Shown: positions 33,776-45,353 of the stretch, piece after piece
Layout: each line of letters begins with the position of its first letter
Numbering within the stretch: position 1 is the first letter of the stretch
The notes under the pieces: model-generated
What the model saw: only the letters and a program-made list of their open reading frames with translations
What the model was told of the DNA's origin: nothing
Database searches by the model: none
Assembly (NCBI GenBank): GCA_023548195.1
Contig: JAJHZJ010000008.1
Span: 399,999-463,998 of the forward strand
DNA: 64,000 nucleotides
Source: Bettongia penicillata ogilbyi
Lineage: Eukaryota; Chordata; Mammalia; Diprotodontia; Potoroidae
Direction of reading: 5' to 3'
Translations under genes and position numbers: made by a program

Positions 33776-34544
33776 GCTCAGAACTAAGTATGTTTAAACT
33801 GGAAGAAACATAAATTGAAAAGACATGACAATGGTCCTCAAGCATTAGGAAGGTTGGTCTTTGGAAAAGAAATTTTCAATTGTTTTCCTTGTGATACAAA
33901 GAGCAGAACTGGACTTGATGGAGTGGAAAATCCAGAGATGTAGATTTAGGTCATGTGTAAGGAAAATGTCCTAAGAACAAGGGAAAGCATAGAGAGAGGG
34001 CCACTGTGCTGCCCAATACACCCTGATCTGTGCCTCTAGAGGAAGGGGAAAGGCCAGAGGGAATGTTCCCCCAGGATATGCCAGCATACTTGGCCCAACC
34101 TTTGTGCATGCTTATGGCTAGTGATCACAGCTATATAAAAAATAGAACGGAATCACTTGGAAAGGAAATTGCTTCCTTTCCACTTTTTTAGAGAAAATTC
34201 TTTTGTTATTTAAAATTTTTTCTCCCTTTGAATCACGAACCTGACAAATATCAAGAAACATGAACATTTCCATATAATGAAGCAATAGGCTTATTTGAAA
34301 CCATGGGTATGTTATACATAATTTGTTTTGTTTTCTAAGTATACATACAATTTAACTGATTAACAGTACTAACACTTACATGCTTATCTGTGTCCCACTT
34401 TCAACTTCCTTCTGCTACTAGTGGGAATTGTTAATCAAGTATATATTAAATTCTAAGATCTCTTCAGTTCTGTCACTTTGTAGTGAACTCTTGACTTTCA
34501 AGTGAAGTCCAGAATGTCTTTATAAGAATTTCATAGTTAGAACA
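33776..34544. other. Unique sequence, nothing recognised
   Basis: No repeat or coding signature recognised. Confidence 0.5.
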
Positions 34545-36445
34545 GCAAAAGATAGAGAAATTTCACTCATAGTTACAGTAGACACTAGAAAATATTTGGG
34601 AGTCTGCCTGCCAAAACCAACCCAGAGACTCTATAAACACAATTAAAAAGCCCTTTTCACACAAATAAAGTTAGATCTAAGTAATTGGAAAAACATCAGT
34701 TGCTCTTGGGTAGACTGAACCAATGTAATAAAAATGACAATTCTATCCAAACTAATTTACTTATTCAGTGCCATACCAATCAAATTACCAGAAAATTATT
34801 TACTAGAGCTAGAAAAATAGAGTATCAAAATTCATCTGGAAAAACAAAAAGTTCAGAGGGATTTCAAGGGATTTAATGAAAAGTAATGCTAGGAAAGGTG
34901 ACCTAGCCATACCAAATCTCAAATTGTATTATAAAGCAACAATCATCAAAACTACTTGATACTGGCTAAGAAACAGATGGGTAGATCAGTGGGATAGACT
35001 AGATACTCAAGACGCAGTAGTCAATGAATATAGTTGTCTACCATTTGAGACACGTAAGGACCCAGGCATCTGGGATAAGAACACACTGTTTGACAAAAAC
35101 TGCTGGGAAAACTGGATAACAGTGTGGTGGAAACTGGGCATAGAACAATATCTGACACCATATCCAAGAATAAAGTCCAAATGGGTACATGATCTAGATA
35201 AAATGGCTAATACTATAAACAAATTAGGGGAGCAAGGGGTAGTGTATCTGTCAGATTTATGGAGAATGGAGAAATTTATGACGAAATGAGATAGAGAACA
35301 TTATGAAGTGCAAATGGATAATTATGATTACATTAAATTGAAGTTTTTCACAAACTGAATGCAACCAAAATTAGGAGGGAAGCAGAAAACTGGAAAGAAT
35401 TTTTATAACTAGTGTCTGTGATAAAACCCTCATTTCTAAAATATATAGAGAACTGAGTCAAATTTACAAGAGTACAAGTCATTCCCCAATTGATAAATGG
35501 TCAAAAGAAATGAACAGGAAGTTTTCAGAGGAAGAAATTAGAGCTATCTATGGTGATGTGAAAAAAATGCTCTAAACCACTATTGATTAGAGAGGTACAA
35601 ATCAAAACAACTCTGAGGTACTACATCACAACTATCAAATTGTCTAACATGACAAAACAGAAAGATAATAATTGTTGGAGAAGATGTGGGAGAGTTGGGA
35701 CACCAATTCATTGTTGGTAGAACTGAGAGCTGATCCAACTGTTCTGGAGAACAATTTGGAACTATGCCCAAAAGGCTACAAAAGTGTGCATGCCCTTTGA
35801 CCCAGCAATATTGCTTCTAGGACTGTATCCCAAAGAGATCATAAAAATGGGGAAAGGTCATACATGTACAAAAATATGTATAGCAGTTCTTTTTTTGTGG
35901 TGGCCAAGAACTGGAAACTGAGAGAATTCCCATCAATTGGGGAATGACTGAACAAGTTGTGGTATATGAATTTAATGGAATACTATTCCGCTATACAAAA
36001 TGATGAACAGTTGGACTTCAGAAAAACCTGGAAAGACTTGTATGAACTGATGCTGAGTGAAATGATCAGAACCAGGAGAATATTATACACAGTAATAGTC
36101 ACAGTGTGCAAGAACTGTTTCTCATAGACTAAACCCTTCACAGCAATTCAAGGACATAAAACATTCCCCAAAGACTCTTAAGGCAAAATGCCTTTCACAT
36201 CCGGAGAACAAACTATGGAATCAGAATGGAGAATGAAGTAGACTATTTTCTCTTGTGTTTTGTTTTGGTTTGATTTTTCTCATGGTTTCTCCCATTTGTT
36301 TTAATTCTTCTATGCAACATGACTAATGTGAAAATGTGTTTCATAAGAGTATATAAGAACCTATATAAGATTGCATGCCTTCTCAGGGAAGAAGAAGAAA
36401 TTAGAATTAAATTAAAATTAAATGAAAAATGAAAAATGTAAGACT
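34545..36445 (+). mobile_element. 5'-truncated L1 (ORF2 3' half and 3' UTR)
   Basis: Translates in pieces to L1 ORF2 sequence. YLGVCLPKPTQRL-like text lies near 34592. The frame at 34685-34876 is EKHQLLLGRLN...IPIK-like. Later blocks include 'WDTNSLLVELRADPTVLENN' (about 35690-35760) and 'NSHQLGND' near the end. The 3' UTR ends in an A-rich tail (36395-36445). Stops and frame changes are frequent, and the endonuclease and catalytic FADD region are absent. Its enzyme would once have served the HAL1 elements. Confidence 0.85.
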
Positions 36446-36457
36446 TATGGAAGTGAC

Positions 36458-38900
36458 TGTTGAAAATTTTTTAATAGTTTTATTTCTTTACTTTTAGATT
36501 TCAAATTTCATTTCCACAAAATTTTGAGTTCCAATTTATCTCCCCATCTCTCCCCTCCTCCACCCCATAACAACTTGCATTCTGATTACACCTTCCCTCA
36601 ATGTGCCCTCCCTTCTATCACATCCCACCTTTCCCTTATCCCCATCTTCTCTCTTTTCTTGGAGGGCAAGACAGATTTCTGTACTCCATTACCTGTATTT
36701 CTTGCTTCTCAGTTATATGCAATAACAATTCTCAACATTCGTTTCTAATACTTTGAATTCCAACTTCTTTCCCTCCCTCCCTCCCCACCCATCCCCACTG
36801 AGAAGGCAAGCAATTCAATACAGGATATATATGTGTTATTTTGCAAAAAGCTTCCATAATAGTTATATTGTGTAAGACTAACTATATTGCCCTCCATCTT
36901 GCCCTGTCCTCCCTTTTTTTCTATTCTCTCATTTGACCTTGTCCCTTCCCAAAAGTGTTTACCTCTAGTTACTCCCTTCTCCTATTTGACCTCTTTTCTA
37001 TCATCTTCCTCCCTCCACTTGTCCCCTTCTCCCCTACTTTCCTGTAGTGTAGAATATATTTTCATACCAAATTTAGTGAGCATGTTATTCCCTCCTTAAG
37101 CCATATGTGAAGAGAGGACCCTCTCACTTCCTCCCTTTTCTCCTCCATTGAAAAAGATTTTTCTTATCTCTTTTATGAGTGATAATCTGCCCCATTCCAT
37201 TTCACCCATTCTCCTCCCAATATTTTCCTCTCTCACCCCTTAATTTTATTGTATTTTTTATGGATATCATCTCTTCTGATTCAACTCAACCTGTAATCTC
37301 TGTCTATGTGTATGTGTGTGTGTGTGTGTGTATGTGTGTGTGTGTAATCCCTCCACCTACCAAAATACCGAGAAAAGGCTCAAGATCTACAAATATTATC
37401 TTTCCATGTCCTTAAAGTATTATACTCAGTTTTGCTGGGTAGGTAATTCTTTGTTTTAATTCCAGTTCCTTTGACTTCTGGAATATCCTATTCCAAGCTC
37501 TTCAACCCCTTAAGGTAGAAATTGCCAGATCCTCTGTTATCCTGACTGTATTTCCACAATACTCAAATTGTTTCTTTCTAGCTGCTTGCAATATTTTTTC
37601 CTTGACCTGGGAACTCTGAAATTTGGCCACAAAATTCCTAGGAATTTCTCTTTTTTGGGTCTTCTTCAGGAGGTGTTTGGTGGATTCTTTCAATATTTAT
37701 TTAACCCTCTGGTTCTAGAATATCAGGGCAGTTTTCTTGATAATTCATGAAAGATAATGTCTAGACTCTTTTTTTGATCTTGACTTTCAAATAGTATCAT
37801 AATTTTTAAATTGTCTCTCCTGGATCTATTTTCTAGGTCAGTTGTTTTTCCATTGAGAAATGGAAAACTTTTCACATTATCTTCTATTTTTTCAGTCTTT
37901 TGGTTTTGTTTGGTAACTTCTTAGTTTATTTTATAGTCATTAGCTTTCCTGAACTCCATTCTACTTAGTTCTTCAGCAAGCTTTTGAAACTCCTTTTCCA
38001 TTTGGCTAATTCTACTTTTTAAAGCCTCCTTCTCCTCATTGACTTTTTGGACCTCTTGTTTCCAACTGAGTTAGCCTATTTTTAAAGGTGTTATTTTCCT
38101 CAGCAGTTTTTTCATTCTCCTTTAGGAAGCTGCTGACTCCCTTTTCAAGCTCTTCTATGACTTGAGCCAATTTCATATTCATTTTGGAAGTACTGGAGTC
38201 AGAAACCTTGACTTCCTCTGACAGTATGCATTGTTCTTCCTCATCAGAAAGGATGGAAGAAGATACCTGTTCACCAAGAAAGTAAACTTCTATGCTCTTA
38301 TTTTTTTTCCTTTTGTAGGCATTTTCCCAGGTAGTTATTTAACTTCTGAATCCTTTGTCAAGAGAAGGGTCCTAGTGCTCCTCCCCGCCCCCCCCCACCC
38401 AGGACTATGCTCAGGGCTGAGGTTCACATCAGCTGCTCAATTCCTCCAGGGCCTTTAAGTTGAGCTACTTGGACAATGGACCCAGGCTGCTTCTATCCTG
38501 ATGCCTGCTGCTGCTGCCACTGACTGGGACCAGTGCTGGGGGATCCCAGTCCCCTCCTGCCCAGCTGGGAAAGCCCTCCCACACTGACCATTGAAGTTTT
38601 CTTTGTTACTTGTGGGTTGAAGGATCTGGGACCCTCCTTGCGGGGGATTTTGCCCCAGAGGCCTGTTCTGGTCCTGTTCCACCCAGGGCTGCACAGCCAG
38701 GGTTGGGCTCCACTCCGCTCAGTGTCCCATGTGATAGATCTTTCTTGTTGGTCTTCCAGGTTGGCTGGAAATCTCTTTCACTCTGTTGTTCTATGACTTC
38801 TGCTGCTCTAGCATTTGTTGAGAGTCATTTTTACAGGTATTTTGTGGGGTGTGGGGAAGTGGTAGAGTATATGAGTCTTTCTATTCCTGATTGTTGAAAA
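36458..38900 (-). mobile_element. Second HAL1-type element, decayed
   Basis: Flanked by TGTTGAAAA at 36458-36466 and 38892-38900. The order is the same as in 11411-14331: 5' UTR (38890 to about 38300), broken ORF1, then purine-rich 3' UTR with an internal CA run (37303-37345 here, 12310-12360 there), then an A-rich end. No ORF2. It lies immediately downstream of the L1 at 34545 in the opposite orientation. Confidence 0.75.
37405..38290 (-). pseudogene. L1/HAL1 ORF1 pseudogene
   Basis: Longest intact piece is 37502-37693, with IPRNFVAKFQSSQVKEKILQ (20 residues shown), the ORF1p C-terminal domain. The coiled-coil part upstream (to about 38280) is recognisable by its E/K-rich text but is broken by shifts. 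The 3' end here keeps the spacing lost in the frameshifted copy at 12611. Confidence 0.7.
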
Positions 38901-39219
38901 CTGAGAAGAAATAAATTAATTAAATAGGTTTAAACCAAAAATAATTTCACAGTCAAGTAAAATTGCAAAGATAAGCACAAGAGGCCCCAAAGTTCAAGTA
39001 CCCCCTTCCCAGACCACTGGGCCTGCTTCAATATAATCTTTGCAGCCACCATCCAAGCAAGCAACCCTTGTTGTAGAGAAGGAGCCAGTCAACCCCACCT
39101 ACTGCTATCTGCAAAGAGAAATCATTCTTGCTGAATTAACAAGCTACTTGAGAGAGAAAGACACCTAAAGAATATGGTACTCTTCCATCTGACAGACAGC
39201 AGAAACCTTCCATATAAAT
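38901..39219. other. Unique sequence, nothing recognised
   Basis: No repeat or coding signature. Confidence 0.5.
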
Positions 39220-39350
39220 TGTCTCCCCCATTAGAATGTGAATTCTTTGAGAATAGATAATTTTTTACTTTTCTATTTGTATCTCTAGTGTTTAGCACAG
39301 TGCTTTGCACATAGTACTTGTACTTACAAAAATGCCTTTTAAATTTATGC
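39220..39350 (+). repeat. L2 LINE 3' end
   Basis: 'ttagaatgtgaattctttgagaatagataattt' and 'gtgtttagcacagtgctttgcacatagtac' match the L2 terminus. Confidence 0.7.
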
Positions 39351-39359
39351 TGAATTTTT

Positions 39360-42320
39360 GTATTCTTTTAAGGTCTAATTAAGCTCTTAAAGCCCAGGAT
39401 TCTGTGAATATTTTTGGCAACTTCAAAATCAGGGTGGTTATCATTAAAAAACATGTGGTATCTATCCTCTGAGTTTTATTTAAGTGACCCTGTTGGTCCC
39501 TATTCCACTGTAATTATTTTCTTTTCCTTCATTCTTACTTCCTAAGTCTGTTACCTTCTCTGTCACACCCATCTATCTACTTTCCCCCAAGTTTCCCCAA
39601 ATCCTTCACTTCTTATTTCCAAATAATGGATCTTCTTCTGTTTCCCTATACTCCTGTTTTGTTTTTTTTTTCCGTTCAAGGAAGAGAAGACAGAATGAAC
39701 ATCTTTTTGTCCCCTGGTATACTTCTTAGGTACCAAAGCGCTTATGAATGGGTGCCTGAGTATTTGAGGAAAAACAAGTTGAAAGCATTATCATTTTAAT
39801 AATAATTACTGCACAATGAACAAAGACTCTCATGATTCTCTTAACTAAGAGTATTTGTGTCTATATACATTGCAGCCATGTTTTGTCTTGATAATGAAAG
39901 ATTCATTTTCAGGTTTAATGGGGCAAAGAATCTTAACATCTTGAATAGAGCATTCTTCACGTGTGTGTCTGAGTTTGTGTATAAGTCTCAAAGGGAAAAA
40001 AAAAGACTCAGAGAAGGTGGGAGACTTAAGTAGTAGAAAGAAGAAAGACAAGAACTATGGTGGAATCAGGACCAAGATAGTGACTAAAGCAAAGCACATA
40101 AGACACACACACGCACGCACACACACACACACATGCACACACACACGCATCATGCTTTAAGGTAAGCCAGTCTTCCCTTCTTGACTCTCCATCACAAGTC
40201 AGGAAGAAATGTTGTCTCAGCTTCTGAAGCAGCAATGTGGTGTTCTTTAAACAGAATTTATCACTTACACTCTGGTGAGGGAGCAAAGATACGATAAGAT
40301 AAAAGAAATGAAGCTTCAAGTTATCTTTCTAATCCTCATACCTGGGATTACTTTCAAAAAGTGTGCTTGCTCTTATCTCAAGGGATATTCCTCTTCCCTC
40401 AGACTACAACATTCCAGCAAAGTATTTTAGAAAACATGGTATACTGTTTGTGATGATAACCAAAAATCCCCACCTTTTGAGAGTCTCTTCTACAGAATAT
40501 TACAGCAAAATATTTATTTATTCTTCTACCTTATTCCCAGACCCCTGCCCTTTCCCAAAAGAGAAAGTGACAAGGGGGGAAAGAAAAGACATTTTTTCTT
40601 CTATGTGCTCAAAGGATTGTCTGAACTGGGTCTTTCATCTCAGTTTTCAGACTCCAATCTAAGCTTTTATGTGCAGCATCCATAAGTGATTACCAAACCA
40701 AATGCCATTCTTCTGCCATGGAAAGGGCATCAGCTAATCAGTTACCCTGTAAAGGACATTATTTAGCTTATCTTCCCTTTAACTATTATATAGAAAGAGA
40801 TGAATACTTAGGCTATCTACAAACTGTATATTCTTTCCCCAAATCCATTTTGCTATGCAAGAGAATTGCCAGCCAAAGATTAAAATGATATATCAGTTTG
40901 TTGAACTTGAAAGGGATGATCCAAATATGAACCAAGTACTAATATAGCTGAAATACCAATAAATAAAAACAGATTATCATTAAATAGCAAAGAACGTTGA
41001 ATATTTTTTAACAAAAGGCAATAAGAAACAAAATTATTATGTATGTGAGATTAAAGGACAATGTAAATGTGCTGATGGGTATTTATTTTGTATCTCAGAA
41101 ATTTCTTCACAGCTGGAGTCAAGCTCTGTTTTAATCAACATACATAGATGGGGCAGCTCTCAAATTAGCAATTGGTACCACCATTTATGTCCTTTATTAA
41201 GAGCTTGCCTCTAATATTTCATGTGTACGGTATCCAAACTGTTAGATTCACACTGTTTTTCCCCCAAGTTTCAAGCAGTCCAAAAGTAACTTCCATATAT
41301 AACTTGTTAATAGTTTTCATTAGTGATTTAAAGACATTGTTTTAAGGTTGTTAGGGTTTTTATTTGTTCACTTTTGATTCTAATCTCTTCATTTCCTATA
41401 ACAAAATACCCCAACTACTTCTCCTCATTAGAAATAATTATTCCAACATAGTCATACCCTTGATGTAGGTAGAGCTTATCTGTGGCATTATACATTAAAA
41501 GTCATTCAGAATCAAATTACTACCCAAGAATACTTTCCCTGGAGTTTCTTAAAGACAATAATTTGACCTGCTCCCTTACAGCCATGCAGAATTGGTCCTG
41601 TCAAGAGTTATTTCAGGATATTGATTGTTTGCTAGTTCTTTGTTTAGACTTCATTTAACTACATTATACTGTTTTGCCTTTCTCATTAATTGGTATTTTA
41701 TCTTACCCCAGGTGCTAGATTTTAAAAATTATACCTCAATTTATATGCAGATATTGAACCATGAACACAGTATACTATCTCTTCCCTGGAGACTAAATAT
41801 TTTCCTTAATAGATCTTCCAGGAAAATTTCTCACTCAGATTTTCTTTTGGTAGTTGAACCTTGCAGGAGGCTACAATCACTCTTTTCTTTCACCCAGTTA
41901 GAATAACCTACATGCCTGCAATGTAGCAGAAGGAAAGAGGATTTTGACTTTTTTTAAAAAAGGACAAGATCAGCATTTTGATCATTTAAAATTAAGTACT
42001 ACATTTCCAGATACGTTGAGTGCTGAAATGTAAATGTAATTTGACTAAGAAGAATGGACATGGATGGACCATTCCAACTGGCTTCTAAAAGAATGTGGCA
42101 AAACTTTGGTTTTGCCATGAACTGGTTTAGAAGAGGAGGGGAATGGATAGGTAAAAGTGTGGGTTGGTAGGGTAGTACTGGATTGTGAAGTGTCCATAAT
42201 GACAAGTGAAGAATTTAGGTTTTATCCTGTCACTGTGGAAAAGTCACTAATGTGTTTCAGTAGGAAAATGGTTTAAGATCATTGAAAGCTTAGAAATTAA
42301 AAAAAAAAAGTTAAAGCTGT
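39360..42320. other. Mostly unique sequence
   Basis: Apart from the CA run at 40100, I see no repeats. The segment 41090-41350 is complex and repeat-free, and could be conserved non-coding DNA. The open frames (up to 99 codons) have no family signature. Confidence 0.5.
40100..40147. repeat. (CA)n microsatellite
   Basis: CACACA and CACGCA units, about 48 bases. Confidence 0.95.
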
Positions 42321-42324
42321 TTAA

Positions 42325-42400
42325 TCTTTGTTACTTTTGTCTTTGTATCCAAAGAGCCTCCCCTACAGTAAGCACTTCATGAATATTTGTTCATGAATTG
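42325..42400 (+). repeat. L2 LINE 3' end
   Basis: 'gtctttgtatccaaagagcctcccctacagtaagcacttcatgaatatttg' is a short L2 terminus. Confidence 0.6.
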
Positions 42401-42776
42401 AATCCTACCCCAAGGTAGAGTATGATTATTTTAAAGAGAAGCTATTTTAGCAACCCAAACATCTAGCACAAAGTCTAAATAAATAGGTTCATAGATAAAA
42501 AGGTCATTTTGCTGGAACAAAAGAGTCTTATCAGGGATTCACTTTTTATTTTGTGTATTTTCTTTCTGTGATAGATAAGTAGTGAAGATGAGTCTGACCT
42601 GGTGTGAGCTTGCCTGCAGTGAGATTGCTATCTGCTGTCAACAGCCTCATAAATATGAGTAATGTTATATAATTTGTAGGTTACTTAGAGGCACCGACTG
42701 AAGTCCTTGTGCCCATGTTGGAGCTGTGAGAAATTGGCTAAAAAAGACAATTAATTGGCTGTCATATGCCAGGTGG

Positions 42777-42950
42777 AGAAATGGAGAGAAAGAGAGAGAG
42801 AAAGGGAGACAGAAAGGGAGAGAGAGAGAAAGAGGGAGATGGCAGGCGGGAAAGAGAGAGAGAGAAAGAGAGAGACAGAGATAGAGAGACAGAGAGAAAG
42901 GGAGTGAGAGAGAGGGAGAGAGAGAGGGAGAGAGAGAGAAAGAGAATAAG
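42777..42950. repeat. (GA)n-rich tract
   Basis: About 170 bases of GAGA/GAAA/GGGA on the plus strand. The RE/KE-rich frame over it is an artefact. Confidence 0.9.
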
Positions 42951-42959
42951 AATGAGATT

Positions 42960-44020
42960 CTAGAATGAGATTCTAAAGGAGGACTGGTTGTAAGCTGTCT
43001 AATTATCTTTTTAAAAAAAGACTGATAAACCTGCTATTCTAGAGTCTATATTTATTCTGCAAGGGTTCCATGATGTCAATGAATAAATAGATAGGCTTTA
43101 GAAGAGAAAAGGGGGAAGTTTAGAGGGAGATAGCAGGCATGTGTCAGTGAAATCTTTGAAAGAGTCTAACAATCTATAATGTTTCAAGCTTCTTTGTTCT
43201 CATTCAGTTTCATTGTACCCAGTTTAGCTTAACTAGCAAAATTATAACCATAGTGTATCATTGACCAAGCTATAACTACAATTTAGATGTCGTAATTCCC
43301 AGGACACATTTTTCCCTTTAAGTTATCATGATGTTAGTTGATCATGCATAGTATATATTAGCCTTATTTTTTTTTTGATAACTTCGTTTTGTTTAGTGCA
43401 CAAAATGTTAAAAAGAATGATTCTTCAACACCTAAGAATCCTTTAAATGTTGATTAGTTTTTCAGGTTCACAGCATCCATTTCAATATCAGAATACATGA
43501 TTAAGAATTTTCCATCAATATGTATATTTTCCCTTTTTGATAAATGATAAAAAATATTATTTTATTTAAAACTGATAATGTGATATATGCATACACATGA
43601 CTAGTCTTCTACCATGTGTATATTTGTTATTAAAAATAATTAGTATAATTCTTAAATTTATATAACATCAATGATGTTATTAATATTTTCATGATTAAAA
43701 TCCTTTAAGGGTAGGGAGCAGAGTTCTGAGAGAGTTTTGTTTGTTTTTTCTAATTAGCTTGCATGGCAAATCATTTTATAAATAAGTGCTCTCTTTTCAT
43801 TGATAAACATCAAAGTGACAATTATTTCTTGGCACTCTTAATATAACAGAAAAATAATAAAAATCCTTATAGAATAAAGGCAGATAATGACTATTAAATG
43901 TAATCTCTTCAATTACTTATGAAATAAATGAAAATGTCTCTATGTATGTAGTCAGTTTACTTTGTCATCTTTATGATGTATAGTAAAAGCATATTAAGAC
44001 TATTCTAGATGGATGAAGGT
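42960..44020. other. Unique AT-rich sequence
   Basis: Nothing recognised. Confidence 0.5.
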
Positions 44021-44024
44021 CTAG

Positions 44025-44240
44025 ATGCAGTAACGTACTGAAACTTATTCAAACTGGCTAAGAAGAACCAATTATTAAATTTTCTATCTGATCACTTACA
44101 ATTTGGAAATTAGAGAAAACACATCAGAGCTTGGTTTATTGTTTAGGTAATTGTCTAGACTTAAAAAAACTGATGGAAGATATTAGTAATGGAAGTTAAA
44201 CGTAACCTGAATTCCTAGTCCATATCCTCCCGTACATTCA
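44025..44240 (+). repeat. Unnamed dispersed repeat, copy 2
   Basis: 'agcttggtttattgtttaggtaattgtctagacttaaaaaaactgatgg' matches 9735-9790, and the similarity continues weakly downstream. Family unknown. Confidence 0.5.
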
Positions 44241-44499
44241 AGATTTGGGATCATTTTCTCCTGTCCCATTGGAAAAGTGGGGATGGCAAATATATGTATT
44301 TTCTTTAATTTCTTATTGGTTCTGTTGGATTAAAAAAAATTGAAAACTGCTATGCATAGGTGAAACAAAGGTTTTTATTTTTATAACTTTGTGCATCTTT
44401 CTACAAGAGAACAAAAGGCTCATTCTCTTATTTGTGTCATCCATTTGTAATGTCTCATATGTATTATATGTTCATTTGAGGTTTTTTTAAAAATTTTAT

Positions 44500-44976
44500 T
44501 GACCCGTCCTGCAGGCCAAACAGACGTGGGTGACCGAAACCGGAAAGCGCCGGGGGAGCAAGGCTCGAGGGAGGTCTAAGAGACCTGGGGACAAGATCAC
44601 AAAGAGGAAGGAGACCGAGGCATAGTTGGTAGCAGGCAGTCTCGCTTTATTGCACCAGGGGAGGGTTTATATAAGCAATCACTACAAAGTCATATCCTGG
44701 GGGTGGAGTTTTTCATCTCATTGGTGTGAGCCCCTCCAGACCAAACCAAAAAAGGGCACGATTCCCTATCCCAGGTCGTATTCCCTTCTGGTTGGTTGGT
44801 GGCTGCTTAGTCTCAGACCAGGAAGTCTTTCTAGCGCTGGGCTGGCAGAGCCACGTGGGCAGGTCAGGACTTCCTAGTACTCTCTTCCCCCCAGGAAGGG
44901 CTTTGGTCCATTGTGCCCTTAACAACTAAGAAGAGGGGAAGATAGTAACCGACAATTCAGTCTCCAGTCTCCGGCA
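44500..44976 (-). repeat. 3' LTR of the provirus
   Basis: 477 bp, from TG at 44976 to CA at 44500 on the minus strand. Compared by eye, it is the same as 50318-50794 at every position. The matching short frames in both copies (such as an 83-codon plus frame) are shadows, not genes. Confidence 0.97.
44646..44673 (-). promoter_or_regulatory. LTR TATA box and poly(A) signal
   Basis: On the minus strand TATATAAA (44673-44666) is followed 14 bases later by AATAAA (44651-44646). With a start site about 25-30 bases past the TATA box, the poly(A) signal lies at or before the cap site, implying a very short R region as in betaretroviruses. The same pair in the 5' LTR is at 50491-50484 and 50469-50464. 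Confidence 0.7.
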
Positions 44977-44990
44977 TGTCCCCCGTTTTT
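44977..44990 (-). other. Polypurine tract
   Basis: Minus-strand AAAAACGGGGGACA abuts the TG of the 3' LTR. This is the expected position for the plus-strand DNA primer during reverse transcription. It is mostly purine with two C residues. Confidence 0.75.
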
Positions 44991-44999
44991 ATTTAAAAA

Positions 45000-45230
45000 G
45001 GGTAGGTGGCTGGCCTGTCTTAGGCTATGTGGCCTGACTCCATGCCTGGTACCGAAAGTGGGCAGGGCCCCTGTCTTAGGCTATGTGGGTGGCCCCCACC
45101 TCCAGCATTTCTGGTAGGTGGACCCACAATAATCCCGTCATTGGGTACTTCTGCAGCCAGTGGTATGATTATCCAGGTCATGGGGCCACAATATTCCCGT
45201 CATTGGCGCAGTCCACAGCTTCCCTGTCGG
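45000..45230 (-). promoter_or_regulatory. Constitutive transport element (CTE)-like RNA export hairpin
   Basis: Lies between env and the 3' LTR. On the minus strand CCAATGACGGG occurs at 45206-45196 and 45144-45134, and CCTAAGACAGG at 45080-45070 and 45024-45014. These are the internal-loop sequences of the simian type D virus CTE, which binds host NXF1/TAP to export unspliced RNA. The segments next to them pair: UGUGGCC with GGCCACA beside the outer loop, UGUGGGU with ACCCACA beside the inner loop, then CCACCU with AGGUGG and an ACCAG/CUGG tip. The order is motif 1, 1, 2, 2, so both loops face the same way. As I recall, the simian element alternates them. NXF1 binding is inferred. Confidence 0.85.
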
Positions 45231-45353
45231 GAACATAGTGGAGGAGATTCATAGAAATCAGAGTAAGGGTAAAGTATCAATATCACACACAAGGAATAAT
45301 GGGAGCTAAGATGCTCAAGGATGGGGAGAACAGGGGAGGGGTTGGTGGGCTGT

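Noticed and set aside
42766..42963. 65-codon RE/KE-rich frame
   Set aside because: Translation of a GA-rich simple repeat.
44626..44929. Plus-strand frames in the LTR, repeated at 50444-50747
   Set aside because: They are identical because the LTRs are identical. They run against the proviral strand and have no signature.
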